64,000 nucleotides of DNA from Gnetum montanum. Taxonomy: Eukaryota; Streptophyta; Gnetopsida; Gnetales; Gnetaceae. A program made the position numbers and the translations under genes. Location of the stretch: positions 693,129-757,128 of the forward strand of contig MNCI01004113.1 of assembly GCA_015680685.1 (NCBI GenBank), in the 5' to 3' direction. The first letter of the stretch is position 1. Every line of letters begins with the position of its first letter. Under the pieces are notes generated by a model. That model was not told the origin of the DNA. It ran no database searches and worked only from the letters and a program-made list of their open reading frames with translations. Shown piece after piece: positions 47,601 through 56,748 of this stretch.

Positions 47601-49400
47601 GACTTTGGTTGAGATCTACTAGCATTATCATTTACATGTATGTTTGTAGCACAAGTGGCATTCTCTCATTGATGTTGTGATGCTAAACTTTCCTGTGTTG
47701 TTGGAGGTGGCATATGGTGGAGGTGAGTATGAGAATATTGAAAATATGATGCAGGGTGAGAGAGGTTGTGGGATAATGATATTTGGGAGAGTGGTAGTAG
47801 CGATTTGAAGTAGATGAAGTAAAACTAGTTGGTGAAATAAGGTGTTGAAAATAATATCCATGTGGGTTCAACTGGTAGAAAGGATAGGGATGGTTTGGTT
47901 GTGGCCTCCCCCATGACTATGGTTGTTGCCACTATGGTTGATGCTAGTGTTGAGGCTAGTAATAAGTCCCCCTAGGATAGTACAGTTGGTTTTGGGATTG
48001 TCTAAAATTACTATGTGGAAGAGAAAATATCCTTGGCATGTACTTTTGTACAAACTTTAGATTTAATGGCCCTACCTAATACTCATGTAGATGCAACAAG
48101 ACTGGTCATATATGCAAATGTCACATCCATTATCTTTGTCTGTGGTTGAGTCTATAGCCTCACTTTCTTCAATCATTTTTCCTATTTGCCAATAAGTGTT
48201 CCTAGCTATTTCTTGGTTCTTTTTCCTCCTTTTGTTGTGATCACTTGATTTGCATTGTGTTACTTTCTCCTCTATGGTTTCTATGCAAGTTTTAACTTTC
48301 TCATTCATCCCTTCCAACATCTTTCCTAGCTTTGCTTCAAGCTCATTGATAAAATTTTGTATTAACAAGGTTGGTTGTAAAATCATCTCATTGAGAGCTA
48401 CCTCTTTTTCCTCATCATAGATATGAATCCTTTTCTTTTGAAAAGTTGGGTGCTAGTTGTTTTTCTCTACATTCTCTCATTTACATAGCTCTCCTTCTTC
48501 TTTTGCCACATGCTTAATTAGCTCTTGGATCTAATGGGTTCGTAGGTTGTATAATTGGCCTAGAGCATACATCCCAAGGGTCTCCCTTATTTCATTTTGA
48601 AGCCCATCTATGATGTGGAAAAGTTGCCTTTCCTCAAAGAAATCATGGCTAGGACATCTATGTAGTAGCAAATATTATCTATCCAAGGCCACATCCAAGG
48701 GTTCATGATTTTCTTGCTTCCACTCTTGGATTTGTCTCCTTAGGTTGGACACTCTCTCATAGATTTGGTATTTTTCATTGAAAAGTTCAAATATTGTGAA
48801 CCACTAGTGAATGGAACTTGGTTCCAATGATCTATACCAACTTTCAGCTTCATCAATTAGTGTCCTAGGAAAGAGCTTAAGCTTTTGCTATCCATTCTCA
48901 ATGTTGTACAAGGCACAAGCATCATGGAAGGCTTGTATATGATGTTGTGGATCTAAGTTGTACCCTCCCGCAAATTTAGGGATATTGTTTATATCAATCC
49001 TAGGTAAGAAAATGTTCCTGTGATGCCTATGAGGTATCTTAACTACCTCCATGATCTGCATTAGGCTCTTAGTGGCCAAAAAGGGTTCATCGTCATTAGA
49101 CAAGTTGTGATGAAAATTTCTATTTCTATTTTTTTGATTGTGATGATCTTGTCGATTCTCATTGTGATGTCTTTGATTTTGCCCTTGGGTTCAATTTCTA
49201 CATTTTTCTTGATGCCATAGTGGAGCTCTATCTCTATACCTATGTTCATCTTCATCAGAACTAGATGTTGAGAAGGAAGAGGAAGATGAGAAACTGGGAG
49301 AATTGCCATAACTTCTATAATTATCCCCATGGTCCCTTGATTTATCTTATTTAGGTTTAGAGGAGGTCCTAGGCCTTGAGGCCCTCCTTGATCTAGGAGT
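47601..49400 (-). pseudogene. T4 gag
   Basis: In minus-strand order: an Arg/His-rich N-terminal part, then the gag core IPKFAGGYNLDPQHHIQAFH with DACALYNIENG (48,890-49,000), near-identical in wording to T3. Next comes a coiled-coil-like LEAKLGKMLEGMNEKVKTC segment and a zinc-like CDICIYDQSCC at 48,085-48,130, shorter than the T3 motif and lacking its His. A Pro/His/Tyr-rich spacer runs from 47,870 to 47,630. Frames change between 48,886 and 48,390. With LTRs and primer site present, this is the element's only recognisable protein. Confidence 0.7.
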
Positions 49401-49702
49401 TACTCCATATCCTCTACAATTGTCTACACTAGTTGAATGTAGTCTTTAAGTGTAATAAGGGTCTAAATGAGCATAGGAAACACTTGTTTGAGGTTGTTCA
49501 CTTCAATTTTCTTCAATATATATCCTATCATTTCTCCTATGAGTGTTCTCATCACACGATGCATTATGGATCCTATGTGAAGAAGACATGGTTTTGTCTG
49601 ATAATGTGTATGACTTAAAATATTAATGTTTTCTAAGAGATAGATCGTTAATACCTTTACAATGATTATGTATAATATAACTAATCTAGATAACTAGCAC
49701 CA

Positions 49703-49720
49703 TCCCTGGCAACGACATGA
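49703..49720 (-). other. T4 primer-binding site
   Basis: The minus strand reads CATGTCGTTGCCAGGGA just inside the 5' LTR, aligned position for position with the T3 tRNA-Asp-type site. The first bases are eroded. Confidence 0.6.
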
Positions 49721-50472
49721 ATGGTGAGAGAGAAGGTACCCCTACGCCCAACCATATGAATCACAAGTGTTCATGCATGATTTAGTCAAATTCCATGGAT
49801 GGGATTAGTTGTGGCATCTAGATCACTATGCCTTGATCGTAATTCATTGTCTTCCCACTTGGACTAGTGGTAGCTTTGTCACATATGGTTTAGTCCAAAG
49901 TGAGGAAAATGATTTTTATTATTTTATATTTTATTGTTCTATGATTAATAATAGGTTAAAACTCAATTTATAATCAGTTCAACTAATCTAGTTGCTAATT
50001 AATAATCAACTACCCTAACATAAGTATTCAATCCCACTTCCCATGCACATCCTAAACACATATAACATTGTTGGGTTACCAAACATTAAGCATTTCTGGG
50101 ATTATCAAGAGTCATATGCATGCTCAAAGCAATCGTACTTATGTGCTTAATTAATTAACATGCATTAAAATGTAAATATTAACTAAGTACATGAAAAGTA
50201 AATTACATGGAAAGTAATGCTAATCTAAGTAAAAGTGCTGTAATGAATACAAATCAATCTTGATTTTATTATCGTTCATGGAATATGTCCAAGTACATTG
50301 TCACTCGAATAAGACTCCATACAACTAACTCAGATCCACTCTGTGGGCACTCACTGACTGTTCTGTAAGATTATGAAATAAAATTACAGGAGCTCAGCTA
50401 CTCTATTGACAAGACTATGAAAAACTAATGTAAAACTATTGAAACTAATGCCCAAACCATGCGCCCAAGTGC

Positions 50473-50482
50473 TATATTTATA
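50473..50482 (-). promoter_or_regulatory. T4 5' LTR TATA box
   Basis: The minus strand reads TATAAATATA, about 20 bases downstream of the U3 motif array in the direction of transcription. Confidence 0.65.
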
Positions 50483-50500
50483 GGCTAGTGTATACCCCGC

Positions 50501-50616
50501 AATATTGAATATCCGACATTATGTCCTAGGCTCCGACATTGAATACCCAACATTGAGACTCTAACATCGGATACCCAACATCGAGGCTCCAACACTAGAT
50601 ACCCAATATCAAGGCC
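50501..50616 (-). promoter_or_regulatory. U3 motif array (~28-bp units) in T4 5' LTR
   Basis: Four units of the plus-strand form (A/T)(G/A)ACATCGGATACCCAACAT with GAGGCTC spacers, between the LTR start and the TATA box. Related units are in T3 (GATATC type) and T5. Confidence 0.7.
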
Positions 50617-50696
50617 TTGTTATCAAAGCCTTGTTATTGGAGCCAACCAAAAAGTTGACTTTTTATTAGATAACCCAACCAAGAGATGATTCATCA

Positions 50697-50701
50697 ACCA
50701 T
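50697..50701. repeat. T4 target-site duplication, right copy (ACCAT)
   Basis: Identical to 44,161-44,165. Confidence 0.9.
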
Positions 50702-50849
50702 CTAGGTTGCCATAATAAAATGCAATCAAGCCTATTAAATCTTCACTCTTCACATCACTCTCTACCTATATAGATATTGTCTAAATTTAAATTTTCTTTT
50801 CCAAATTTCTCTAGCCTATATTTGAATTGTCATGCCCATGTGTTCAAAA

Positions 50850-51190
50850 ATTAGTGTAAACATCCTCCCACCATTCTCCATATATATAGATTTTACCAAA
50901 ATTTAAATGTTTTCAATCAAATAGTTACAAATTAGTATAGAAATCCTTCCATCATTCTCCTTCTATACAAATTTTACCAAAATTTTAATTTTTTTAACCA
51001 AATGGTTACAAATTAGTGTGGACATCCTCCCACCATTATCCTTCTAGATGGATTATCCTCTTGACCAAACCAAGTATCCACAAATTAGTATGGACATTGT
51101 TTTACGAATTTCCTTCTATACAAATCTCATCCAAGCTTAGAGTTTACTACCACATATCCATGAGTTAGTGTAGGCATCATTCCACTACTA
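50850..51190 (+). repeat. ~80-bp minisatellite, about four units
   Basis: Each unit has ACAAATTAGTGTGGACATCC or a variant, then CCACCATTCTCC, then a TTTTACCAAAATTT segment. The third and fourth units are more diverged. Confidence 0.75.
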
Positions 51191-51360
51191 TATTTTCAAG
51201 CTTCTTAAATAAAATTTTATATATATTTTTGTTTTTCCAAAGGAGAGGTGTGTGGTGGGACTATTGGAACCTAAAATATTTGAAATATAAGTACACCCCA
51301 ACATATATAGTCCAATTAGAACTTTATAACTTAGCATTACCTACCATATTCTAACCCATA
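51191..51360. other. AT-rich spacer
   Basis: Between the minisatellite and the SINE-like pair; nothing recognised. Confidence 0.5.
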
Positions 51361-51480
51361 ATAATAAGGTGTTAGCCTATTGGTAAGACTTTTGATTTGA
51401 AAGTTCTAAGTCATGGGTTCAATTTTGGTAGGTGATGTTGAGTCATAAAATTTTGATTAGACTATATATCTTGGGGTGTA
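51361..51480 (+). repeat. tRNA-derived SINE-like element (plus)
   Basis: A box TTAGCCTATTGG (51,372-51,383) and B box GGGTTCAATTT (51,415-51,425). The downstream body contains CTTGGGGTGTACCTATA, shared with the 420-530 copy. Confidence 0.6.
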
Positions 51481-51520
51481 CCTATATTGTAATTATTTTA
51501 AGTTTTCAATGCCCCATAAT

Positions 51521-51595
51521 CTAACCCATAACTTGGAGTTTTCAAATCAAAAGTCTTACTAGGCTACCACCTCATTGTTATTATTCTTATGATAT
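51521..51595 (-). repeat. SINE-like head in inverted orientation
   Basis: The minus strand reads GGTAGCCTAGTAAGACTTTTG then CCAAGTTATGGGTTAGATT, the same head as at 51,361, pointing toward it across about 40 bases. Confidence 0.6.
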
Positions 51596-52129
51596 ATGTA
51601 ATGAAGCTTGGACATATCACTTGGTTTTTCTCTATAATCTTAGCACAACTTTAATTCTTCAAATTTTATTTTATTAATAATTTATTTTTACATTCTTCTA
51701 ACAAAACTTAATCATTAGTTTTGTCTTCTCAAGTCTTGAGAATGTTAAATATTAGAGAAGAATCAATAAAGATGTGTAAGATGAAGCTATAATTAGAATT
51801 CAAATTTTTTGTAGGAATACTATAGATTTTCTAATTATTTTTAAGTTTTTAAAAGTAAAAACTTCAAAATATTTTTATGAATGAGTTGACAAAAGGGTTA
51901 CAAGATGCCATTCCTTAGTGTAAGCTCTTTCAATATGATATGTGATAAGGGATAAATTTAATGAATCCCTTTCTCAAAAAATGAAGATTTGGAGAACACT
52001 ATGGTCAAAAGAATTAAGATATAAAGTATGATTTTAGTAAGTTACAATATACTATTCCTTAGTATATGTTATTTTGATCTAGTATTTTGGATGATGGATA
52101 AATTTAATTAATTCCTTGTGCTAAAAATG
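51596..52129. other. AT-rich DNA with a diverged tandem pair
   Basis: Blocks near 51,885-52,010 and 52,030-52,155 share CATTCCTTAGT or TATTCCTTAGT, GGGATAAATTTAAT or TGGATAAATTTAAT, and AAATGAAGAYTTGGA. No gene seen. Confidence 0.45.
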
Positions 52130-52205
52130 AAGACTTGGAAAAGAACCAATGATTTGGGGTTACTAAGACAAGACTCTTACCACTAAGTCAAGACCTCATT
52201 GTGAG
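52130..52205 (-). repeat. tRNA-like SINE head (minus)
   Basis: The minus strand has A-box-like TTGACTTAGTGGTAAGA (52,175-52,191) and B-box-like GGTTCTTTTCC (52,137-52,147), the order and spacing of a polymerase III promoter. It is too decayed for a tRNA gene. Confidence 0.5.
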
Positions 52206-52800
52206 ATTAATAATGATGAAAGAATTTGCATTGATGTTAGATTAATGAAATGGAGAGAAGCATAGTGTGGTTAGTGATAAAATAATATTAAACTTAAAAG
52301 AGAATTTTCAAAACTATCGTCAAATGTATAATTTTGCAAAATGTGGACATTCAATATTGTGAATGTAGTAGAAATAAAAACATTAACATGAATGTTGATA
52401 TTATTAAAAGAAAATAGAATTAACTTTATTACTAAAGTAAGAATAAGGTTAGCTTTTGTAGATATAAACATATTATAACTTTACCTTTTGTAATAAATTG
52501 AAATCCAAAGTAAGATTTTATCGCATTCAAATACTTTAAGAATTTACTGGATAGATATTACATTTATATCATAAAAGATAAAGATCACCTAAACAAAATA
52601 GCCCAACAAATACCACTAGATGTAACAAGAAAAGATCATATAGACCTTTTTCTTCAATATTACATGTAAATACCTCATTCAAACGCATATGTCAAAGTAC
52701 CCTTTGAGCATATGTTACATGGTTGCTTATAAAAATTGGAGAAAGAAAAAAAATCCAGACTACGACATAATTTGATACTAAAGAGGTCATTAGGATAATG
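52206..52800. other. AT-rich DNA, nothing recognised
   Basis: No structured feature seen. A change to higher GC occurs near 52,780, where the possible gene fragment begins. Confidence 0.5.
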
Positions 52801-53480
52801 TCAATTCTTCGCTGTAATCTCTTTGCTAGCGGTCATTGCAATTCTCAGCTCATAGCTTTCCATATCTCGGGTCTTTCCATCCAGAAAGAAATCACAGGCG
52901 CTCTTATACAGCGAGACCGGTTCCATGTGTATTCATGGACCAATGCATTGCCATTTCAGTAATTTGATTATACGGTTATACCTGAGTGTTTAATGGTTGC
53001 TTAATTTGTCGTAATGGAGATTCGAGATCGTCTGCAAGTCAAGGAAAATTCCATTCAAGTTTTCTTAAGATTAATGGTTTTAATTTTATGCATCATCTTT
53101 GAAATTCAGTCCCAGAAGTTGAACAATGAAAACAACTGGGACCCAATATTTTATTTGCTATAAGAAATATAGATCCGGGAAGTTAATCTTACAAAGCACG
53201 AAAACATCTAGTACCTTAACAAGCCAGAATTCGTCCGCAAAAATAACACATACAAACATATTCACTGATTCAATTTTAGGCAAAACAACTTTCAAAAACC
53301 ATAAAATCCCTATCTAAGGAAACAACCATCCAAAACAAAACACCGTAGCCTTGAAACCCTAACACATTCACCCCATTGCAACTCACCTCCAAAACTCACA
53401 AGTAGCGTCTCAGCTGTTCTCTTTCCCACACTTTTCTTTCCTACCTACAACTAGAAGCTCTTTCATTGTTACTTCGGATA
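52801..53480 (-). pseudogene. Possible host-gene fragment with splice sites
   Basis: This stretch is richer in GC than its surroundings. On the minus strand a donor TTTGGAG/GTGAGT lies at 53,387, an acceptor CTTGCAG at 53,032, an exon of 50 bases (52,982-53,031), a donor CTCAG/GTATAA, and an acceptor-like GATGGAAAG before 52,872. The joined phase stays open. The last exon encodes TRDMESYELRIAMTASKEIT and ends in TGA at 52,801-52,803. A TTAGGGTTTC-like phrase lies within the first intron. I do not recognise the protein, and no ATG is found in phase upstream. It could be the 3' end of a small gene, a captured gene fragment, or chance. Confidence 0.35.
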
Positions 53481-53633
53481 TTTCTAGAACATTGAATCCC
53501 CCAACGGTTAAGATGTTTTTATCCACCTTCACACACTTCTCTTTCCCACCTACAATGAGAAGCTCTTTAATTGTTACTTTCAGATATTTCTAGAACATTG
53601 AATGATCCAACAGTTAAGATGTTTTTATCCACC
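53431..53633 (+). repeat. ~106-bp tandem duplication
   Basis: CTACCTACAACTAGAAGCTC through TTTTTATCCACC (53,431-53,527) recurs at 53,537-53,633 with few changes. Confidence 0.85.
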
Positions 53634-55705
53634 GGTTTTTGAAGTTGTCTTGCATACATATTTACTTTTCAAAAAAGTTGTGTTTTTCTTTTTCTTTTCT
53701 TTTTTTTGTTGTTATTGTTAGGGCACGTTTGCAGAGTTGACCATTATTGTTTTTTGTTATATATATTTTTATTTATTGCTCAGTTTGGATTGAAAAGGAT
53801 ATACATGAGTTGATAGGTATAGATTATTATTATTAATAGAAGTTACATAAGCTACATGTTCTCACTTTTATTGTTGTTTTATATAATTTTTTTGCCCTTT
53901 TGGTTTAGATGCTATAGTGTTTATTTGGTTATTTTATTATAAGGTAGTGGGCATAACGAGTTATAAGGGGTAGTAGATATAGAGATCTTGGGTAGTTATA
54001 GCAAGGAGTATAAGTTTTTTTCTAAGTGGTTGAGAGGTTTATTTGTAAGGTTATTAATATTTAAGTAGCCATAAGTTGTTACTCCTATATTACATGTGAC
54101 CCTTATATGGGGGTTCATATTTTATAGGTTGCACCTAACTCTTATATGGGATGGTTCATATTTTATAGGTTTTTGTTAACTAGCAAAATTAATATAGATT
54201 GTTAAATTGTTTATTTTGAAGTGTTTACTAGTGTTGTTTAGATAGAACATTGTCACAACCACCCACATATCAATCTCTTCTTTATTATTTCTTTCTTTTT
54301 CTTTACTTTTCCCTTTCTCCTTCTCTTTTTCTTTCTATGAATTTTGCTCTTTGTTGTGTTTTTTGTTTAGTGTTGTTTTTATTCTTGTTTCATTTCTATG
54401 TTATCTTCTCTAGTTATTGGTTCGTTTATCTTGTATTTTTTTTTTATGATTACACTTGTTTGAGATGTTAAATATTTGTTTACTTTTTATTTTAGTTGAC
54501 TTATTTTGTCAACTTATTTTTATTTTAGTTGGCTTATTTTATTTTACGCCATTGAAAAATTTAACCATATAGAAAGCAATGTTTACTGAAAGAGTAATTT
54601 TTAAAATAGAATAATGACATTGTTTTGTGAGATATATTTAATGTTTTATCCACCATTTTTTGAAGTTATGTTTTACATACATGTTTACTATTCAAAAAAG
54701 CTATGTTTTTAGTATGGATGTATGTTGTTATTATTAGGGGACATATGAGATATAGGTTTTGCAGAGTTTACCATTATTGTTTTTTGTTATATGCTTTTCT
54801 ATTTGTTGCCCAATGTGGATTGAAAAGGACATACATGAGTTAATAGGTATAGGTTATTATTAATAGAAGTTACAAAAGTTACATGTTAGTTATATATATA
54901 TATATATATATATATATGGTTATATATATGGTTTGGGTGCTAAAGTGTTTATTTGGTTATTTTATTAAAAGTGGTGAGCATACTCGTTTATAGGGGCTAG
55001 TAGATACAAAGATCTTAGGTAATTATAGCAAGGAGTATAAGTTTTTTCTAAGTGGTTGAGAGGCTTAGTTGTAAGGGTTTTAATATTTTAGCAAACATAA
55101 GTTGTTGCTCCTATAGTACATGTTATCCTTATATGGGGATTGTTCATATTTTATATGTTGCATCTGACTCTTATATGGGATGGTTCATATTTTATAGGTT
55201 TTTGTTAACTGGTAAATTTAATATAAATTGTTAATTTGTTTATTTTGAAATGTTTAATTTATTTATTTTGAATTTATTACTAGTGTTGTTTAGATAGAAC
55301 ATTTTTACAACCACCCACATATCAATCTCTTCTTTATTATTTCTTTCTTTTTCTTTACTTTTCCGTTTTCCTCCTCTTTTTCTTTTTGTGAATCTTGCTC
55401 TTTGTTTCATCTTTGCTATGTTGTTTTTTTAGTATTGTTTTTCATTTTTGTTTTATTTCTATGTTATCTTATATGTTTATTGATGGGTTTTATCTTGTAT
55501 TTTTTTTCATGATTACACTTGTTTGAGATGTTGAATGTTTATTTACTTTTTGTTTTAGTTGACTTATTGTGTTGGTCTATTTTTATTTTAGTTGGCTTGT
55601 TTTATTTTAGACCATCGAAGAATTTAATGATGAAAAAAGAAGTATTTACTAAAATAGTAATTTTAAAATAGAATAGTAACATTGTTTTGTGAGATACATT
55701 TAATG
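53619..55705 (+). repeat. ~1.03-kb tandem duplication
   Basis: The unit starts at 53,619 and again at 54,641. Shared landmarks in order are TTTTTGAAGTT, TTACCATTATTG, TTGTTATATRYTTTT, GATTGAAAAGG, AGCAAGGAGTATAAG, AACCACCCACATATC, and GAATARTAACATTG or GAATAATGACATTG. Low-complexity Phe/Leu frames inside it are not taken as genes. Confidence 0.85.
54891..54917. repeat. (TA)n microsatellite
   Basis: About 13 TA units, present only in the second copy of the 1.03-kb duplication. Confidence 0.95.
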
Positions 55706-55724
55706 TTTGTATAACTTTATTATT

Positions 55725-56400
55725 TTTTGGAGTATATAGGATAGAATAAAAAAAGGGGATATGATGTCTATAGTTATTTTGATTATGTATGCTTAATATC
55801 TATTGCAAAAGCTTTAATGCTATAGAGTATACACCAAAATAATTGTAATTCTGAAAATAAATCTTAGACTTTTACTTATTATAATTAAAATATCATTGAC
55901 AACTAGTATCATGATTGTTGAATGAACATTTATTTTGATCATGTATTCTTGATACTCAATACAAATAAACAAAGATGTAGCTCTTCATAAAGATGAATGG
56001 CAAAAATGAACACATATAGCCAACCTTATTTTATTAGGGCAAGGTGAGAATGATGATGATGCATTCTCAATGTCTATAGCAAAAGTTGTAGCATATAGCA
56101 TAGAAAACAAATGACATGACAACACTCTAAACAACTCATATTTTCTCATAATATTCATTGCAAAAGCTTTAATATTTTTTTGCAATATGTAGAACACAAT
56201 AAAAAATAGGATATGATGTCTGCATTTATTTTGATTTTCTATGCTTGATTTTCATTGCAAAATCTTTAATGTTGTAAACTATAATACAAATAATGGTAGA
56301 GAACATTGCAAACAACTCCTATGTTGATAGTTATTATCATTAATAGAACATTGATAGTTAAAATAGTAACACTTATTGGAAACTTGATATTGACTTTTTG
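55725..56400 (+). repeat. Diverged ~450-bp tandem pair
   Basis: GGATATGATGTCT, TATTTTGATT and ATTGCAAAA(G/T)CTTTAATG recur at about 55,757-55,830 and 56,208-56,275. Confidence 0.55.
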
Positions 56401-56748
56401 TTGTATTTACATTTTTATTATTTCTAGCATATTGAAAGATATTATCAATTAAACTAATAATATGCTTGTTGCAAGTTTATATCAACTTTTTGTTGAACAC
56501 TCATTTTCAATGTTTGCAAAATTATGTACAATAATAAATTCTAAGCATGCTTTCCTACACTAAGTGATATAGATTGTGAAGCTTCTTTTTCATGCTTGAA
56601 TATTAACTGTTATAACCTTGTCATAGTTTTAGAGCTAGCAAAGCTTTAATCGGCTTTAAATTCAATTTCTGACTATATGGATCTTCTTGCATAATTTGGA
56701 CGTTTGGTAATTTTAATGATCTACAAAATATCATTATATGTTCATATT

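Larger units (their letters stand above)
44166..50696 (-). mobile_element. T4: gag-only (non-autonomous) relative of T3
   Basis: A 6.5-kb minus-strand element with LTRs of 934 and 975 bp, TGATGA/TCATCA-type ends and perfect ACCAT duplications. The internal 4.6 kb holds gag and its Pro/Tyr-rich spacer, then passes to the 3' noncoding region with the block shared by T3 and T5. No protease, RT, RNase H or integrase similarity was seen. It may have transposed with T3/T5-type enzymes, or lost pol after insertion. Confidence 0.8.
49722..50696 (-). repeat. T4 5' LTR
   Basis: Partner of 44,166-45,099. On the minus strand it begins TGATGAATCATC and ends CTCACCA. Its U3 carries four motif units (50,501-50,616), one more than the 3' LTR. 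Confidence 0.9.

Noticed and set aside
50702-50706. CTAGG after T4 matching the five bases before T1 (14,490-14,494), as a T1 target duplication
   Set aside because: The sequence before it is not an LTR end like GACATCA, and no T1 3' LTR is present; a five-base match is easily chance.
52130-52205. True tRNA gene
   Set aside because: A- and B-box-like motifs are present but the acceptor stem and anticodon arm cannot be folded convincingly by eye.
54250-54471. Phe/Leu-rich 73-codon frame as a small membrane protein
   Set aside because: It lies in a T-rich part of the 1.03-kb duplication, and the frame is not kept in the second copy.
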